A stretch of 64,000 nt of DNA from Gnetum montanum (Eukaryota; Streptophyta; Gnetopsida; Gnetales; Gnetaceae), in contig MNCI01003588.1 in assembly GCA_015680685.1 (NCBI GenBank), positions 794,183 through 858,182 on the forward strand, read 5' to 3'. The notes under the pieces were generated by a model. The model saw only the letters and a list, made by a program, of their open reading frames with translations, was not told the DNA's origin and ran no database searches. This document shows positions 32,023-43,519 of this stretch, one piece after another; position 1 is the first letter of the stretch; each line of letters starts with the position of its first letter. A program made the position numbers and the translations under genes.

Positions 32023-32910
32023 ATAATGGAGATATTTTCTTTTTATATACTTTTAAATATAACTATTCAAATTCTATTTATTCATTAATCCTTGTAAATC
32101 ATAAAAATAGTCTTGTTTTTCTCTTTCCAAACAAGGCGGTGTTTACACAAGCTATAAAGCTTAGAGGAGTGGTTGTACAATCCTCCTGGAAATTAAGAAA
32201 AAAGAATGTTTTATATATTTACGTAAATATTACTGATAAGAGAATTTGAAACCATAAATTAAAAGAAAAAAGGTCTTATAACTAATCAAATGTGAGTTAA
32301 ATGATCATGACGGTGATTTAAATAGATAGATACTCTCAAAACCAGTGTAAATATTCATAACAAGTCCTCCACACCATGAAATTGAGCATTACTTCATATA
32401 GTTTATGTTGGTTCATGGTCCCACTTGGATGAGTCCAAACTTAACTACCATCTTAAACCAGTCCCGTTCCAAGAAGCAGGTACAAATTGCAAACAAAGAT
32501 ATCCAAAAATGATGTTCCAAAGATAAACTTCCAGAGACATTGATATTACAGTGCACATGAGCTCAAACTCATCTACAATTTATGGATAGTAAGAGATGAA
32601 CCATCCACCTAAACGCACCAAAGTAAAAATTGTCAACAACAGATGAAAAAGAAAGTCATGCAACTTTGTGTTACGTAATGGAAAGTACATAGCCGTAAAC
32701 ACCCACCCCTATAGTCCAGCCATATGGTCCTGACTGAGCAGTCACCCAGCCAACAAAAACAAGTGTTTAGGGTATCATCTTTATACAAAAGCGGAGCTCT
32801 TTCTCGCCTTAAAAAATGGCAAAGTTCTCGAGCTTTTCTGCGCTGCCACTGATGACTCTAAAGCATTGATTCTTTTGGTCAGATTTATGATGCTTTTGTT
32901 CTTTGGTCAG
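32023..32910. other. Flanking DNA, no gene recognised
   Basis: Begins with the right target-site copy ATAAT. AT-rich to about 32650, then more balanced composition on approach to the PHD-like gene. No motif-bearing ORF. Confidence 0.4.
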
Positions 32911-33028
32911 AAACTCGCTTGGGTAGGATTAAAGAATTTCGTTTGTACAACAGCATCGTCTGAAACACTCACATTTCGCATTGCTTATATGACAGGATGA
33001 GATTCTTTAATCCTGCCCTCGCTTGTCT
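32911..33028 (+). ncRNA. Candidate microRNA-like foldback
   Basis: The 20 bases at 32921-32940 (GGGTAGGATTAAAGAATTTC) pair without a break with 32999-33018 (GAGATTCTTTAATCCTGCCC). This counts two G:U pairs, with three more G:U and one A:U pairs extending inward. Outside the core the arms go on with two-base mismatches and two-base matches. The loop is about 50 nt and the whole about 118 nt, within the usual plant MIR size. A 21-mer starting with U on the 3' arm would begin at 32998. It does not resemble any miRNA family I can recall. A small inverted-repeat transposon or chance is possible, but a continuous 20-bp stem is unlikely by chance. It lies about 340 bp upstream of the PHD-like gene. 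Confidence 0.4.
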
Positions 33029-33356
33029 TTTTATGGTTTGTAATTTTCCTAACCATTACCGGGAGTTTTAATATTAATTGGCACAAAGAGGGATATTTCA
33101 CAGCATCTTATCATATGATCCATTATTCGTTAGCTGAGATTTCTGATTTGCCCAGGCATCTCGTCAAAGATTTCAGTTGGATCCACAGCACACTGCAGAG
33201 ATAGTCGAGAATCAGTCCATGATAGGAGATATCCGATGGGAATTAGTTCTCCTTGGAAGCAACCAAGCAAAAATATAAGCCGTGGGTTTCCAGTATCAGC
33301 CATAGATCATTACATTGCCTTGTACAAGAAACACCATCGTCATTTTCTGAATTAAT

Positions 33357-33370
33357 TCTTTTTTGTAGAG
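33357..33370 (+). promoter_or_regulatory. Probable 3' splice site of a 5'-UTR intron
   Basis: A pyrimidine-rich tract and TAG end at 33368, two bases before the ATG of the PHD-like gene. The upstream non-coding exon would lie around 33180-33290, but its donor was not identified with confidence. Confidence 0.4.
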
Positions 33371-33775
33371 ATGCAGGTGTGTTGCATGTGTGGAGATGTG
33401 GGATTTCAGGATCAGCTCTTTCGCTGCAAAATTTGCAGTTACAGGTTTCAGCACAGGTGCTGTAAGGTGCTTTATGATTAATTTTCTTACCTTGGCTTTC
33501 AATTTTCTTATAAGCGTCTGAGAGTGTTTAAAAACAGCTACTGTAGAAATCTCTACTTGGAGGAAGTCGTACCAGACAACCAGACATGCGAGTGGTGCAT
33601 TCAGAAGGCAAATCTTAGAAGCAATTCTGCAGACCCTAAAGTGGACACGGTTTTATCTGAAGCCAAATTATCGCCAAGTGATCGTTACCAGAAGCCAAAA
33701 AAATTCATCAAAGAAGATAATATTGTAAAGCAACGAGGGATCAAATACAAGTCTCTCTCCAAAATCTGCGGATGA
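33371..33775 (+). CDS. Small PHD-finger-like zinc protein, two exons (33371-33456, 33538-33775)
   Basis: Exon 1 starts ATG at 33371 and reads V-C-C-M-C-G-D-V-G-F and F-R-C-K-I-C-S-Y-R-F-Q-H. A GT donor follows at 33457 and an AG acceptor ends at 33537 (intron 81 bp). Exon 2 gives S-Y-C-R-N-L-Y, E-W-C-I-Q, a Lys/Ser-rich linker and a final K-Y-K-S-L-S-K-I-C-G stop. This order (C-C-M-C-G-D-V-G-F, F-x-H-S-Y-C, C-x-W-C, basic linker, R-Y-K-L-L-K-like end) is that of a plant-specific family of small PHD-type nuclear proteins, whose exact role is not established. The eight Cys/His ligands are present. The product is 107 residues, shorter than the about 200 I would expect, because the linker is short. 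A TTTTTTGTAG just before the ATG suggests an intron in the 5' UTR. It is the only convincing host gene in the window and shows no disabling change. Confidence 0.8.
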
Positions 33776-36280
33776 ATATACACAGCAGTAGATAGAAGTT
33801 AGAACAAATGAACAATCATACAATGAGCCAGTAACTTCATATTGCAAATATATCCAAATTTCGAAAATAGACTGTCGTACAGGAAGGAATGTAGTTTACA
33901 GCTTCCGTATCATAGTACAGCTGAATTAGAATAGTTAATGCTGTGCGCTAGGTGGTAGAAAACGACTCCTTTATATTTTGCAGAGCACGAGTAGATTCTG
34001 TATATAATTTTATATTCGCGTGTAAAATTACAGTTAACCCTCCCAATAGTAACTCGACTGGAAAAACTAATATTTCGGAGTGGGAATGAATTCTCTGTTT
34101 CATAAGATTCTAAGTATAGGATCTTAAGAATCATGGTTTCATGGGACTTTAAATAATGAGAATAGTTGCAAATAATTATAGATTTTTAAGAAAACCTCCC
34201 ATCAAATATTAAAATCAAGATATAGAAGAAATTTTTTAACAAAAATCTTTATATCATTGTCAATGTTTGTCAAGAATACATATATACACTTTTTTTTATA
34301 TTCAAGAAATGAAATAATCATAGAAATGCATTACATTTAAACTGGAAAGTGTAAAAAATCCTAGTTTATGAATAATATCCCAAATGATCAATTTATGAAA
34401 ATTTAATGAAATCACAATTTTAATAAAGAATAGGATGAATTATAAAGATACTATGTAATTGCAACAATCCCATATTCAAAATATTATAAAAATCATGAAT
34501 ATAACAATGAGGTATTAGTCTAGTGGTAAAGATTTAAGGTAATTTATCATATACATTTATCTATAGGGGCTAACGGTCATGATTGGTATATGACAAAAAA
34601 TAAGAGCATCCTAAGCCTATCTTGATTTTAGATATCCTAAAATAAATTTCTAAGTATTTCCATTTTCATAATACATTAAGTTTTTGAAATTCTTAATCCT
34701 ATTACCTTTTCAGTTCTCAATTAGTTATTTTTTCTAAAATTGATTGAGGAAAATAACTAAACAAAATTCTAATTTCTCTTTTAATTATAGATTTTCATAT
34801 ATATAAATTATCTTAGTTATTTCCTTAAATATTTTTGTTTAATATTGTTTGACTATTATGTTATATAAACATGATGATAATTATAGCCTTATCTTTCATA
34901 ATTGATTTTTACGTATTATTGTATATTTAACAAATTATTATATCAAAAATGAATAAGCCTTTGTTTAGCTTGGTATTATAGAAAACAAATTTTGTACATT
35001 TTCCTATATATTATTAAGCTAAAGCTAGAAGTACTATTGAATTATTAATTTCTTGTTAGTATTCTTCAAATAGTAAAGACTAGAGTTGGGATTTCTAACC
35101 ATGAAATAGTATAATCATTAGTCTAAAACTTATTTTACATTTTCTTTCAATTTGAGGTACTTCTTTTTCTATTTTATGTATTGATATCATGGATTGTGAT
35201 ATTCTTTTATTTTTCTTGTTGGTTAGTTTTTAGTTAACATATTGACAAGCTTTAGACAAAGGGAATTTCACCATGAAAAATATTTGTATTCCCTAACCAA
35301 AAAAAAATATTTTTATGTGTCTTTCTGCATATATGTTGGGACTAAAGATGGTTTTTTTATCTCTTTATCTTAAGATGCATGAGTGAGTTGAATGCAAAGA
35401 AAATTTCTACATTCTTAAGCTTAACTATCATATGTACAAAATTTCAAAATTCTTTTATTTTAATGTTTTCTATTCGAAATTATAGAATTTTCATAAAACT
35501 TGACTAATGTTACATCTTTGATCATTTGATGATTTCTGTTAAGATGTATGTTTCCTACCCTATTGTACCAATTGGAGGATTTATGCTTTTATATTAGTTT
35601 TCAGTTTTCTTTTTCCTCTTATTTGATAATTTTCTACTATCTAGGTTTATAATTATTCTTATATTTTTAATAATTTATTTCTTTGTAATCAAGAGACATT
35701 AAAGTTCTTTCTTAACATCTTAAATTTATAATCTAAAGTCATGGCAATTTCTCTAAGCTTTCTATCTAGATTTCTAAGATTTATAGTATAGATTCTATCA
35801 TGGCCATCCATATTGAATTCAAATTTCAAAGAAAGAAAGAAAAATGATAAGTTAGATTTTGCATAATCTTATCATAGAGTTGAATGATCCATTTTTATGT
35901 TTTACAATGCTTCAACTTTAGAAAGTTATTTTATAATAATATTTAGTTATTCTTTATAAGCACATTTTCTTAGTTGCACATCAATGACTCAATGTAAGTA
36001 AGAATACCCATTGGTATTATACTTGTTTATCATGGTAGCCAAGAACATAAAGATATATGATTTTTTTTCGTTAATTGCATCATGGCATTCAAGTTCCTAA
36101 CTACCTTTTGATCTCATTATAAATCAATAATCTGATGATACATCTTATATTCTTGTTGTTGAGGTAAAAGTTTTCATTCATATAACTTGCACCTACTAGA
36201 AAGATCTGCATAACTAAGGGTCATGCAACTTGCACCTGCTAGGAAGATATACATAACTAGGAGTCACTAACAAATATATT
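33776..36280. other. AT-rich DNA downstream of the PHD-like gene
   Basis: Apart from a SINE-like fragment at 34507-34600, no ORF, RNA gene or clear repeat can be supported. A near-duplicate 35-bp phrase around AACTTGCACCTRCTAG occurs at 36181-36215 and 36228-36262. Confidence 0.4.
34507..34600 (+). repeat. tRNA-like SINE fragment, copy 3
   Basis: GAGGTATTAGTCTAGTGGTA matches the A-box head of the other copies. A B-box-like part near 34580 (GGTCATGATTGG) is poor. Confidence 0.45.
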
Positions 36281-36289
36281 GCTAGTGAA

Positions 36290-37120
36290 ACTAATACAAA
36301 AGTTAATTTAGACTTCAATTTAAAAATAGAATTTACAATGTAAATAATATGAGACATTTATTTTAGTTCTAATTTAAAAAATAGAATTTCAATTGTTATA
36401 AGAGACAATGTTAATTTATGTGCTAGAGCCCATGATGTGGCCAAGAAAATTTTGATTTTGACATTTATTAATGATTCTGATGAAAATTTATCTAACAAAA
36501 TGAAATTAATGTTAGACATTAATTTTAATCTTGATTCTCATGAAGTTGAGAAGAATTAACTAAAGAAGCCAAGCTAACATCAAAACTAAAGAAGGGCTTA
36601 ATCTTAACATTAATATTGAGATAATGGCTAAAGAACCTCTCAAAGGAGAGTTATTTTCATGATTAAATAAATTATCAATACCAAATTAATTCTAAGTATT
36701 AACATTAACATCGATTTCAAGCCTTTAATAAAATTAACATTGGAATTAATGCTAATAGTTAATTTCACTGTTGATATCTTTAAAATTGATGCCAAAATAA
36801 AAAGGAATCCAAATGTAAATATATTAATTCGAAATTGAAGGTTGCCAAATTTACTGAACTTGAATTGAATCTAATGTTGGCATTGACACTAGCATTAATT
36901 TGGCCATTGATTTAGACATGAATGCTAAAACCCAAACAAAAAACCTAATTGAAGTTAAATATGAAGATGATCCTTAGTGTTACCATTAACTTCAAACTAA
37001 AATATAAAGAAACTACTATAAAAAACAAATAACAAATCATAAAACTAATGTTGATGAAAATTTAATATTGGAACCAACGTTGATCATTAAATTTAGTGTT
37101 GATTCTATGAATTACTTGAG
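36290..37120 (+). repeat. Degenerate low-complexity repeat with TTAATNTTGA-type phrases
   Basis: Short phrases such as AACATTAATATTGA, ATTGATTTAGACAT and GTTGATTCTATG recur at irregular 20-60-bp spacing for over 800 bp. In parts they translate to Asn/Ile/Asp-rich strings, but stops occur in all frames. A worn tandem repeat or an old repetitive coding region are both possible. Confidence 0.35.
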
Positions 37121-38079
37121 ATGAATAACCAAGATGATGAAGAGATGTTGAATTCAAATAGCTACTAAGGAGAAAAATGGAGGTCCCAACACTCACATGT
37201 ACTTAAAACAAAGCTAGAAATTTCATCAATATCATCATTAACTAGTGTGAATCTTTAAATGTTGAAATTAATTAAAATGAACTAATTTTTATTTTGAACA
37301 AAGCTTTGTCTCCTAAGAATTGAATGTTATAATATCTATAGAACTAGTAGTATTTATTAGATATTTTTCAATTTTAGAAGTTTCCAACTTTTTCCAAGCT
37401 TATCTATCTATTTTTGATAATTTTTCAAAGAACAAAGAATTTTAAAAATAAAATATCAATATCACATAAATCTTTTCTTGGCTAGAAAATTAGTTGTGAT
37501 GAAATATTTTTGTTCATTATATTAGTGTACTATGCATCATGTATGCTTTCATCTTCTAATAATATTTATGTTTCTAATGATATTGTTCAAATATTCTTGA
37601 GAGGAGACTCTTTAGAATACAATAGTACAATATCATTTTTAAAAGTAAATTTAAAATTAATTTAGATATCTAAGGAATGGTACCTTTACTAATAATTAAT
37701 TTTCTTTTATTGATTTTTCTATATTTCTTGCAAGCATGCATACCTTATAAAAATTCCTAAAATAGAAAAGCTTTTCCTTTTCATATTATTTCATAGTATC
37801 ACATACATTTCAATAAGAGGGATAAAGTGAGCCATTTCATCCATGGTGTTCATGCATCCATTATAGACTACTTGCTTCCTCTTAATCTTAAGATATATGA
37901 GAATGCACATCTTCATATGATCAACTTGGAGCAAAGTTAGTTGGTAGAAGAAGCATGTCACAATCATTCTTAAAAGAGAGATCAAGCCTCTTTGGGGATG
38001 TTTGAAGGATCTAAGAAGGCTCAATATTTATGATCTAGTGGATAGTAGCTAATTTTACTACTATAATAGTCTTCAAGTA
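37121..38079. other. AT-rich DNA leading into the chromovirus, gag unrecognisable
   Basis: A worn gag would be expected before the zinc-knuckle remnant at about 38125. Only vague similarity remains at 37790-38030 and no motif can be named. Confidence 0.3.
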
Positions 38080-39500
38080 ATGAGACTACTCATGAACCCA
38101 TTACTTATTATGCTTCTGGGAAGGTTAGACATATCCATAAGGATTGTCCTAATTGCTGCAATTGTGACCAACTAGATCATAAGATTTTCAATTATCCAAA
38201 GTGTTGAGGTGATTGAGATTCTTAGTAGGGAAGTAAACCCATAGGTGATTCGTATGCTAGTAGGATGCATGTACATATGTATGCTTTGATGAACCATTTG
38301 ATCAATGCTCAATCAAATATAATGATGGAGTCTAAATGTACAATTTTAGATTTTGGAGTTTTGATTCTCTTTGATCTTTATGTCATTCATTTCTTTTTTG
38401 GTTTACATATAGTTAGACATTTGGATGTCGAGAGTTAGTCTCTTGATCAAGGATTTATTGTTAGTACTATTGGTGGCAATTTTCTTATTATGGATCAAGT
38501 TTACAAAACTATACTATTGGTGATTTAGGATGTATCTTGGCTCAATGATCTCCATGTCACGAGTCTACGTAATTTTGAAATCATCTTGGGCATGGATTGG
38601 TTGACTCACTAATAGGTTAACTTCGATTGTTATCATAATATATATTCCTTGGTAATAATTAATGATGTTTAGGTGATCATCCATACAAGCATGCATTAGG
38701 ATAAGTTGGATCTTATCTCTTTGAGGTCTTTTTTCCATTTATTGATGAAGGCTTATTCTTGTTTGATAGTTTTAGTTAACGAATCCTCTTCTTTGCTAGG
38801 AATTGATCAAATTCCTATTTTCATAGGCTTTCTAATATTTTCTATCTAAATTTTCTTGGTTTACCTCAAAGGTATGATGTTGTGTTTAAGATTTCTCTCA
38901 AACCTAGCGTTGAACCTATCTCTAAAGCTTCACATAAGATATCACATGTTAAGTTGGCTAAATTAAAGATTTAACTTCAATAGTTGTTGGATAAGTATCT
39001 GATTTGTCCAAGTATGTCTCCTTGGAATGCTTCTATTCTCTTTATTAAGATGAAGCATGGTAGCATGAGTTTGTGCATTCACTATCAATAACTTAATTTG
39101 GTGACTATGAATAACAAGTATTCTTTGCCTCATATAAACAATTTTTTTTTATGCTTAGAAAGCATCAATTATTCACTTAAACATTAAAGTGTTTGTTTTG
39201 GAATCATGAGACTTAGTTCTTGGTACATATCATTTTGAATGCTAGTATAGTAGTTGATCTCGCTAAGATATTAACTATTCAAGATTGGTCTATACCTAAG
39301 GATGTTGATGAGGATTGTAGTTTTCCTAGAATGGTAGGTTATTAAAATAGGCTTGTTAAAAAATTCTCCCATATTTCTTCATATTTCAAAAAGTTATTAT
39401 GAAAAGATGTTAGGTTCTTGTGGAAATCACATTACTAGGTTGCTTTTTATAAACTCAAGAATAGACTAATTTCAACAAATTTTTTAATTTCACCTACTCC
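38080..39500 (+). pseudogene. Chromovirus-type Ty3/gypsy gag end, protease and RT, first part
   Basis: Plus-strand pieces in element order. A zinc-knuckle trace C-P-N-C-C-N-C-D-Q-L-D-H-K is near 38150. The protease-end motif I-I-L-G-M-D-W-L-T-H lies at 38577-38611 (I-L-G-M-D-W-L is diagnostic of chromoviruses). RT follows from about 38870 with S-P-W-N-A-S-I-L-F-I-K and L-C-I-H-Y (cf. S-P-W-G-A-P-V-L-F-V-K, L-C-I-D-Y). After a deletion that removes the F-x-D-D core, 39240-39480 has the region of K-x-x-W-x-x-P and F-L-x-x-x-G-Y-Y. Stops are frequent. The frame ends with S-P-T-P at about 39500, where insertion F begins, and resumes at 42803. Confidence 0.75.
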
Positions 39501-40130
39501 ACATGTAATATCCCTATTCTAGAAACCTCTTATCCCTTAGTTTGTTTGTGGTTTGAATCCTTCATGTTTTTTTGTTAACCAATATTTATGCATATTAACC
39601 CCTTTTTATATGTTAACTATGCTTTTGTGATGTGAGCTATGAGTCTAGTTGTGTCCTTTTAAATGACCTTTTACTTTTTAATATATCCTAAGATTTTACT
39701 TCCTTTTCATATTCTTTTAATTTTATTTACTTTAAATGTCAATCCATATGGTAGTATTTATTTTTATATGTTTAATATTCTAATAATTCTATATTTTTAC
39801 CATTTTGAATTTTTCCTTTAATTTTAGCACATGCACACTAATCCTTTTATTGGAGTTTTAAGTTAGTAGGTATTAAGCATTGGATGTGTCATTGGTACAT
39901 GGGGTACTATTTTGGTTTAGTATGCATTATTGGATAATTTATATTTTAGGTAAAATTATATTTTTATATTATATTTTAATTTTTACATTTGTTATTAGCT
40001 TAGGTTTTATAAGCTCTCATGCTAGCCTTTTCCTTAGCTATGCTTGTGAGAGAAGAGGCTATTGAAATGTTGAAATAATTGTAATATAGATACACCTTAA
40101 TATATATAGTCCAATTAGAACTTTATAACT

Positions 40131-40212
40131 CAACATTGCTTATCAAAATTGAATCAATGACTTAGAGCTTTCAAAACAAGAGTCTTACCACTAGGCTAAC
40201 ACCTCATTATCG
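40131..40212 (-). repeat. tRNA-like SINE fragment, copy 4
   Basis: Minus strand GAGGTGTTAGCCTAGTGGTA is the best A-box-like head in the family. It is followed by AAGTCATTGATTCAATTTT in the B-box position. Confidence 0.55.
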
Positions 40213-42050
40213 CTAGTTTAGACTTAAACATAGCTATCTACTTGGGTTTAGAAATTACTACTAACTTTCTCATAGAAGATGTCCATTAGGCTAGTGTTGG
40301 ATAGTAACCCATGTTTGAAAAGAGTTTTAAACTATTTTTCGAATTATAAACCACTACTAAAATAAAGGCATAATCATTATTTCATGAGAGAGCATTCTTT
40401 TGCCTTGCCTTGTCAACATCTAGGAGATAGAGCCAAACACGGAGACTCTACTAGATTATAGTGAGAGTTAGACTTAGATCTGCTCCATCAACTGGGACCT
40501 ATGGTAAGCCATTATTTCTGAATCTCATTTCAAATCTTACTTGGATCCCATCGTTAATCTATAGTTTTGCATAAGATTTGGATCTTTGTTGAGACATTAA
40601 AGTTATGTAAGAACCCACTCTACAACATTGTCTATTTTAGTTAGGCTAATTTGGTTTTTTTATTCTTTGAATTTCAAAAATTTTATTAATGTGCATTCAC
40701 TGCCCTTTTTTGGTTGTTTAGCAATTGTTTGTTGATTTTCCTAATTTCTCAAATGTAATTATTTTAATGTTATTATTTATAGTTTGGCCATATTTAAGAT
40801 TTTATATCATGCATGGGATGTTAGTCAATGTTTTAACAATATTTGTCCACATTTTAACTAGTTTTGACCTACCTTTATTCCAAAATCTATTTAAATTTCA
40901 ACTATAGAATGAGGGTTTCAAGCTACTTTTCACAATTTTGAACCCTAAAATGACACTAAATGCTAATTGCTCATAAGGTAAAGTTTTTCATCTCCACAAT
41001 GTAGACCCTAAGGATGCCTTCTTAGCTTGTCATGAGTCATTCATGAGGTTGTGACATAGGTCACAATAGATAGCTAATGTCATTTTTAAATTATACATGG
41101 AAAATCAAGAAATTTTTTTTCAATAATCCCTAGTTGCTAGGCAATGAAAAATTGTAAAAATAGCCAAAACTATACTTTTTAGGACTTCCAGAATGCCTAA
41201 ACTTAAAATTGGTAACTAATGATTCTATAGCAGTTGTAAAAATATAGAACAACCTTAAGAAGCTTAGATTCCCATTTAGCAAATATTTTATGATTTTATA
41301 ATATTCTTTTGAACTTAAATCTTAGTTTTAGCTTCATCTAGAAAATTAGAAACTTCCATTTGATAGGCTAGGATTTGGTATTTGATTTCCTTTAGTTTTG
41401 TTCAGGAGTGGAAGTCATCTTCCAACCATGTAGGGATTTGTCTGTTATTGGATTTTTTATGTGATATTTTAATTTCAATTTAGTTCAACCAACTAATTTA
41501 TAAAATATATGTTTTAGGCTTACTAAGTATTTAACAAAATATAGGATTTAGACTTACTAGCTATTTGACAAAATATGGATTTTAAACTCACCAATCATTT
41601 ATTTTTTTGTTTGTTTGTTAGGTTAATGGGTGATGGTGGAGTTTCTAGTTTTGTAACTATTTATCATATTAGTATTATTTATTCTTTGTTTGGTGTTCAT
41701 ATTTATTTGGTTAACATATATTTGTAGCTATCTCATACAAATAACTATTTAGCTACATGATGCCTCCAACCAACCCTATAAAAGAGTATTCTACTAGTTT
41801 GTTTATCCTACCTAGTCTTAGGAATCATTCTTTTGGTTTTTCTATGATTTCTAGCTAATTATAACTATGATGATGGAGAGGACTTAGAGGAAACAACTGA
41901 TGATTAATTTCATGTCTTAGAGATTTATAGTTTGATATCATGTTTCCAATTTATATTTGATTCTATACTATAATGTTCACATAAGATTGTGAATTTGGAA
42001 TATATGAGAGATTTGTATTATTTTTTTTCCTATTTTAGGTGTAACCCAAC

Positions 42051-42604
42051 TTTGATTGAAACTTTGGTTATGCTACATGATTTATTAAGCATTTATCAAT
42101 ATTGATGATTTATGCAACAAAGAGCCTAATCCCTTTTGTATGTAAATGAATTTTACTCTATGTACTAATCTTGGATAATATGTTTAGCTTTATATTTTTA
42201 TTTAATTATGTACTAATTTAATTTCAACTATTATTTTTCACACTATTGTACTATTACTTTTTACCTTGGGCTATATGGTTCCACCTATTTTTTGGTAGTA
42301 AACAAGTTATATTTAGAACACATGGTCTTTGGTTAACTTTGATTCAAAATTTGGTTATGCTACATGATTCATTATGCATTTATCAATATTGATTATTTAT
42401 GCAATGTAAAAGCCTAATCCCTTTTGTATGTTAATGCATTTTACTAATCTTGGATAATATGTTTAGCTTTATTTTTTTATTTAATTATATACTAATTTAA
42501 TTTCAACTATTACTTTTCACACTATTGTACTATTACTTTTTACCTTGGGCTATATGGTTCCACCTATTTTTTGGTAGTGAACAAGTTATATTTAGAACAC
42601 ATGG
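42051..42604 (+). repeat. Tandem duplication, 287-bp period
   Basis: 42051-42337 and 42338-42604 are near-identical direct copies (both with CTTGGGCTATATGGTTCCAC and GTTATGCTACATGATT), differing by small indels. Confidence 0.9.
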
Positions 42605-42802
42605 GGCTTTTATCATTGTTTTTAGTAATGTTTTATCTTTTATTATGTTTTCTTACTCCTATCCATATATAATTTTCTTGGATATATACTTCTTTGCCTA
42701 CTCAAATTTTCTTAGCATTCATTTAAGTTTTATTTTATATATTTCTATATTTTTGTTTAAGTAATACCTTTCAAGTTTATGCTTGGTTATTGAGGTGTTA
42801 CA

Positions 42803-43250
42803 CTAGGTAAACTATTTGATGTTTGCAATGATGTGTCATATAAAGGTTATGAATGTTTCCTTATTTAATAGGAAAAACTATTAGCATATTTTTCAAGGTA
42901 GTTGAAACCCCATGAGACATACTATGCCACTCATAATCTCAAGTTAAAAGTAGTGGTATTTGTCTTCAAGGTTTGATACCATTATTTGTTTAGTGAGTAG
43001 TTAACAATTTGGACCGATCACAAAGGCTTGTAGTACTTAATGAATCAAACCATAGTTGAACGTATATTAGAGGAGGTGGGTTGAATTGTTGGATTATTTC
43101 AAATTTACCATTTAGTATCAAATAAGAAAAAGTAATGTTTTTATGGATGTCTTGCACCATATGGTTGGTAAGCTTCATAACTTGGTGATTATGGTAGATA
43201 TGTTAGATAATAAGTCATCAAGTGATATTTTGTAAGTCAATTGTAAGCCA
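42803..43250 (+). pseudogene. Chromovirus RNase H, second part
   Basis: Continues the pol frame after insertion F: K-L-F-D-V-C-N-D-V-S (V-Y-x-D-A-S in active copies), L-K-P-H-E-T-Y-Y-A-T-H-N-L-K-L, then V-F-V-F-K and W-T-D-H-K-G-L. The L-K-P-H-E-x-x-Y-x-x-H-D-L-E-L and T-D-H-K-S-L blocks are characteristic of chromovirus RNase H. The catalytic D-A-S is altered to D-V-S, though its Asp remains, and stops are present. The integrase that should follow was not recognised. Element C begins at 43520. Confidence 0.78.
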
Positions 43251-43519
43251 TGGATTTAGGATGTGTCTCATGCATTCATTATTTATGATTTTTATGCACA
43301 TGGTCATAGTTTCTATCTCCTAGGTTTACATCCTTACCTTCTAGTTTACACTAGTAGATTTGGAGCATGTTTTGATCTTCTTAGGAAGTTTTTGATTTTT
43401 TTGAAAATATTTAGAAGCCTTAAACATGTTACCAAGCATCTTGGCTTTCATCCAGAAAAAATGAATGCAAAGTATTGGTGGTAGGGATGCACCAGCTTCC
43501 CTACATTAGCATAGAGGCA

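Larger units (their letters stand above)
39504..42802 (+). mobile_element. LTR-like insertion F inside the chromovirus pol
   Basis: Starts TGTAATATCCC and ends GGTGTTACA. This matches the TGTAACACCC...GGTGTTACA ends of many plant chromovirus LTRs, and the insertion splits the RT-RNase H coding sequence neatly. No pol, gag, PBS or second LTR is recognisable within its 3.3 kb, so it is most likely a long solo LTR that has itself received insertions (a SINE fragment at 40131-40212) and a tandem duplication (42051-42604). No clean 5-bp target duplication is visible. Confidence 0.5.

Noticed and set aside
34507-34600. Functional tRNA gene
   Set aside because: Only an A-box-like half is present. 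There is no acceptor-stem pairing, anticodon arm or good B box.
37791-38024. Minus-strand 77-codon ORF
   Set aside because: It lies opposite the presumed chromovirus gag and has no motif of its own.
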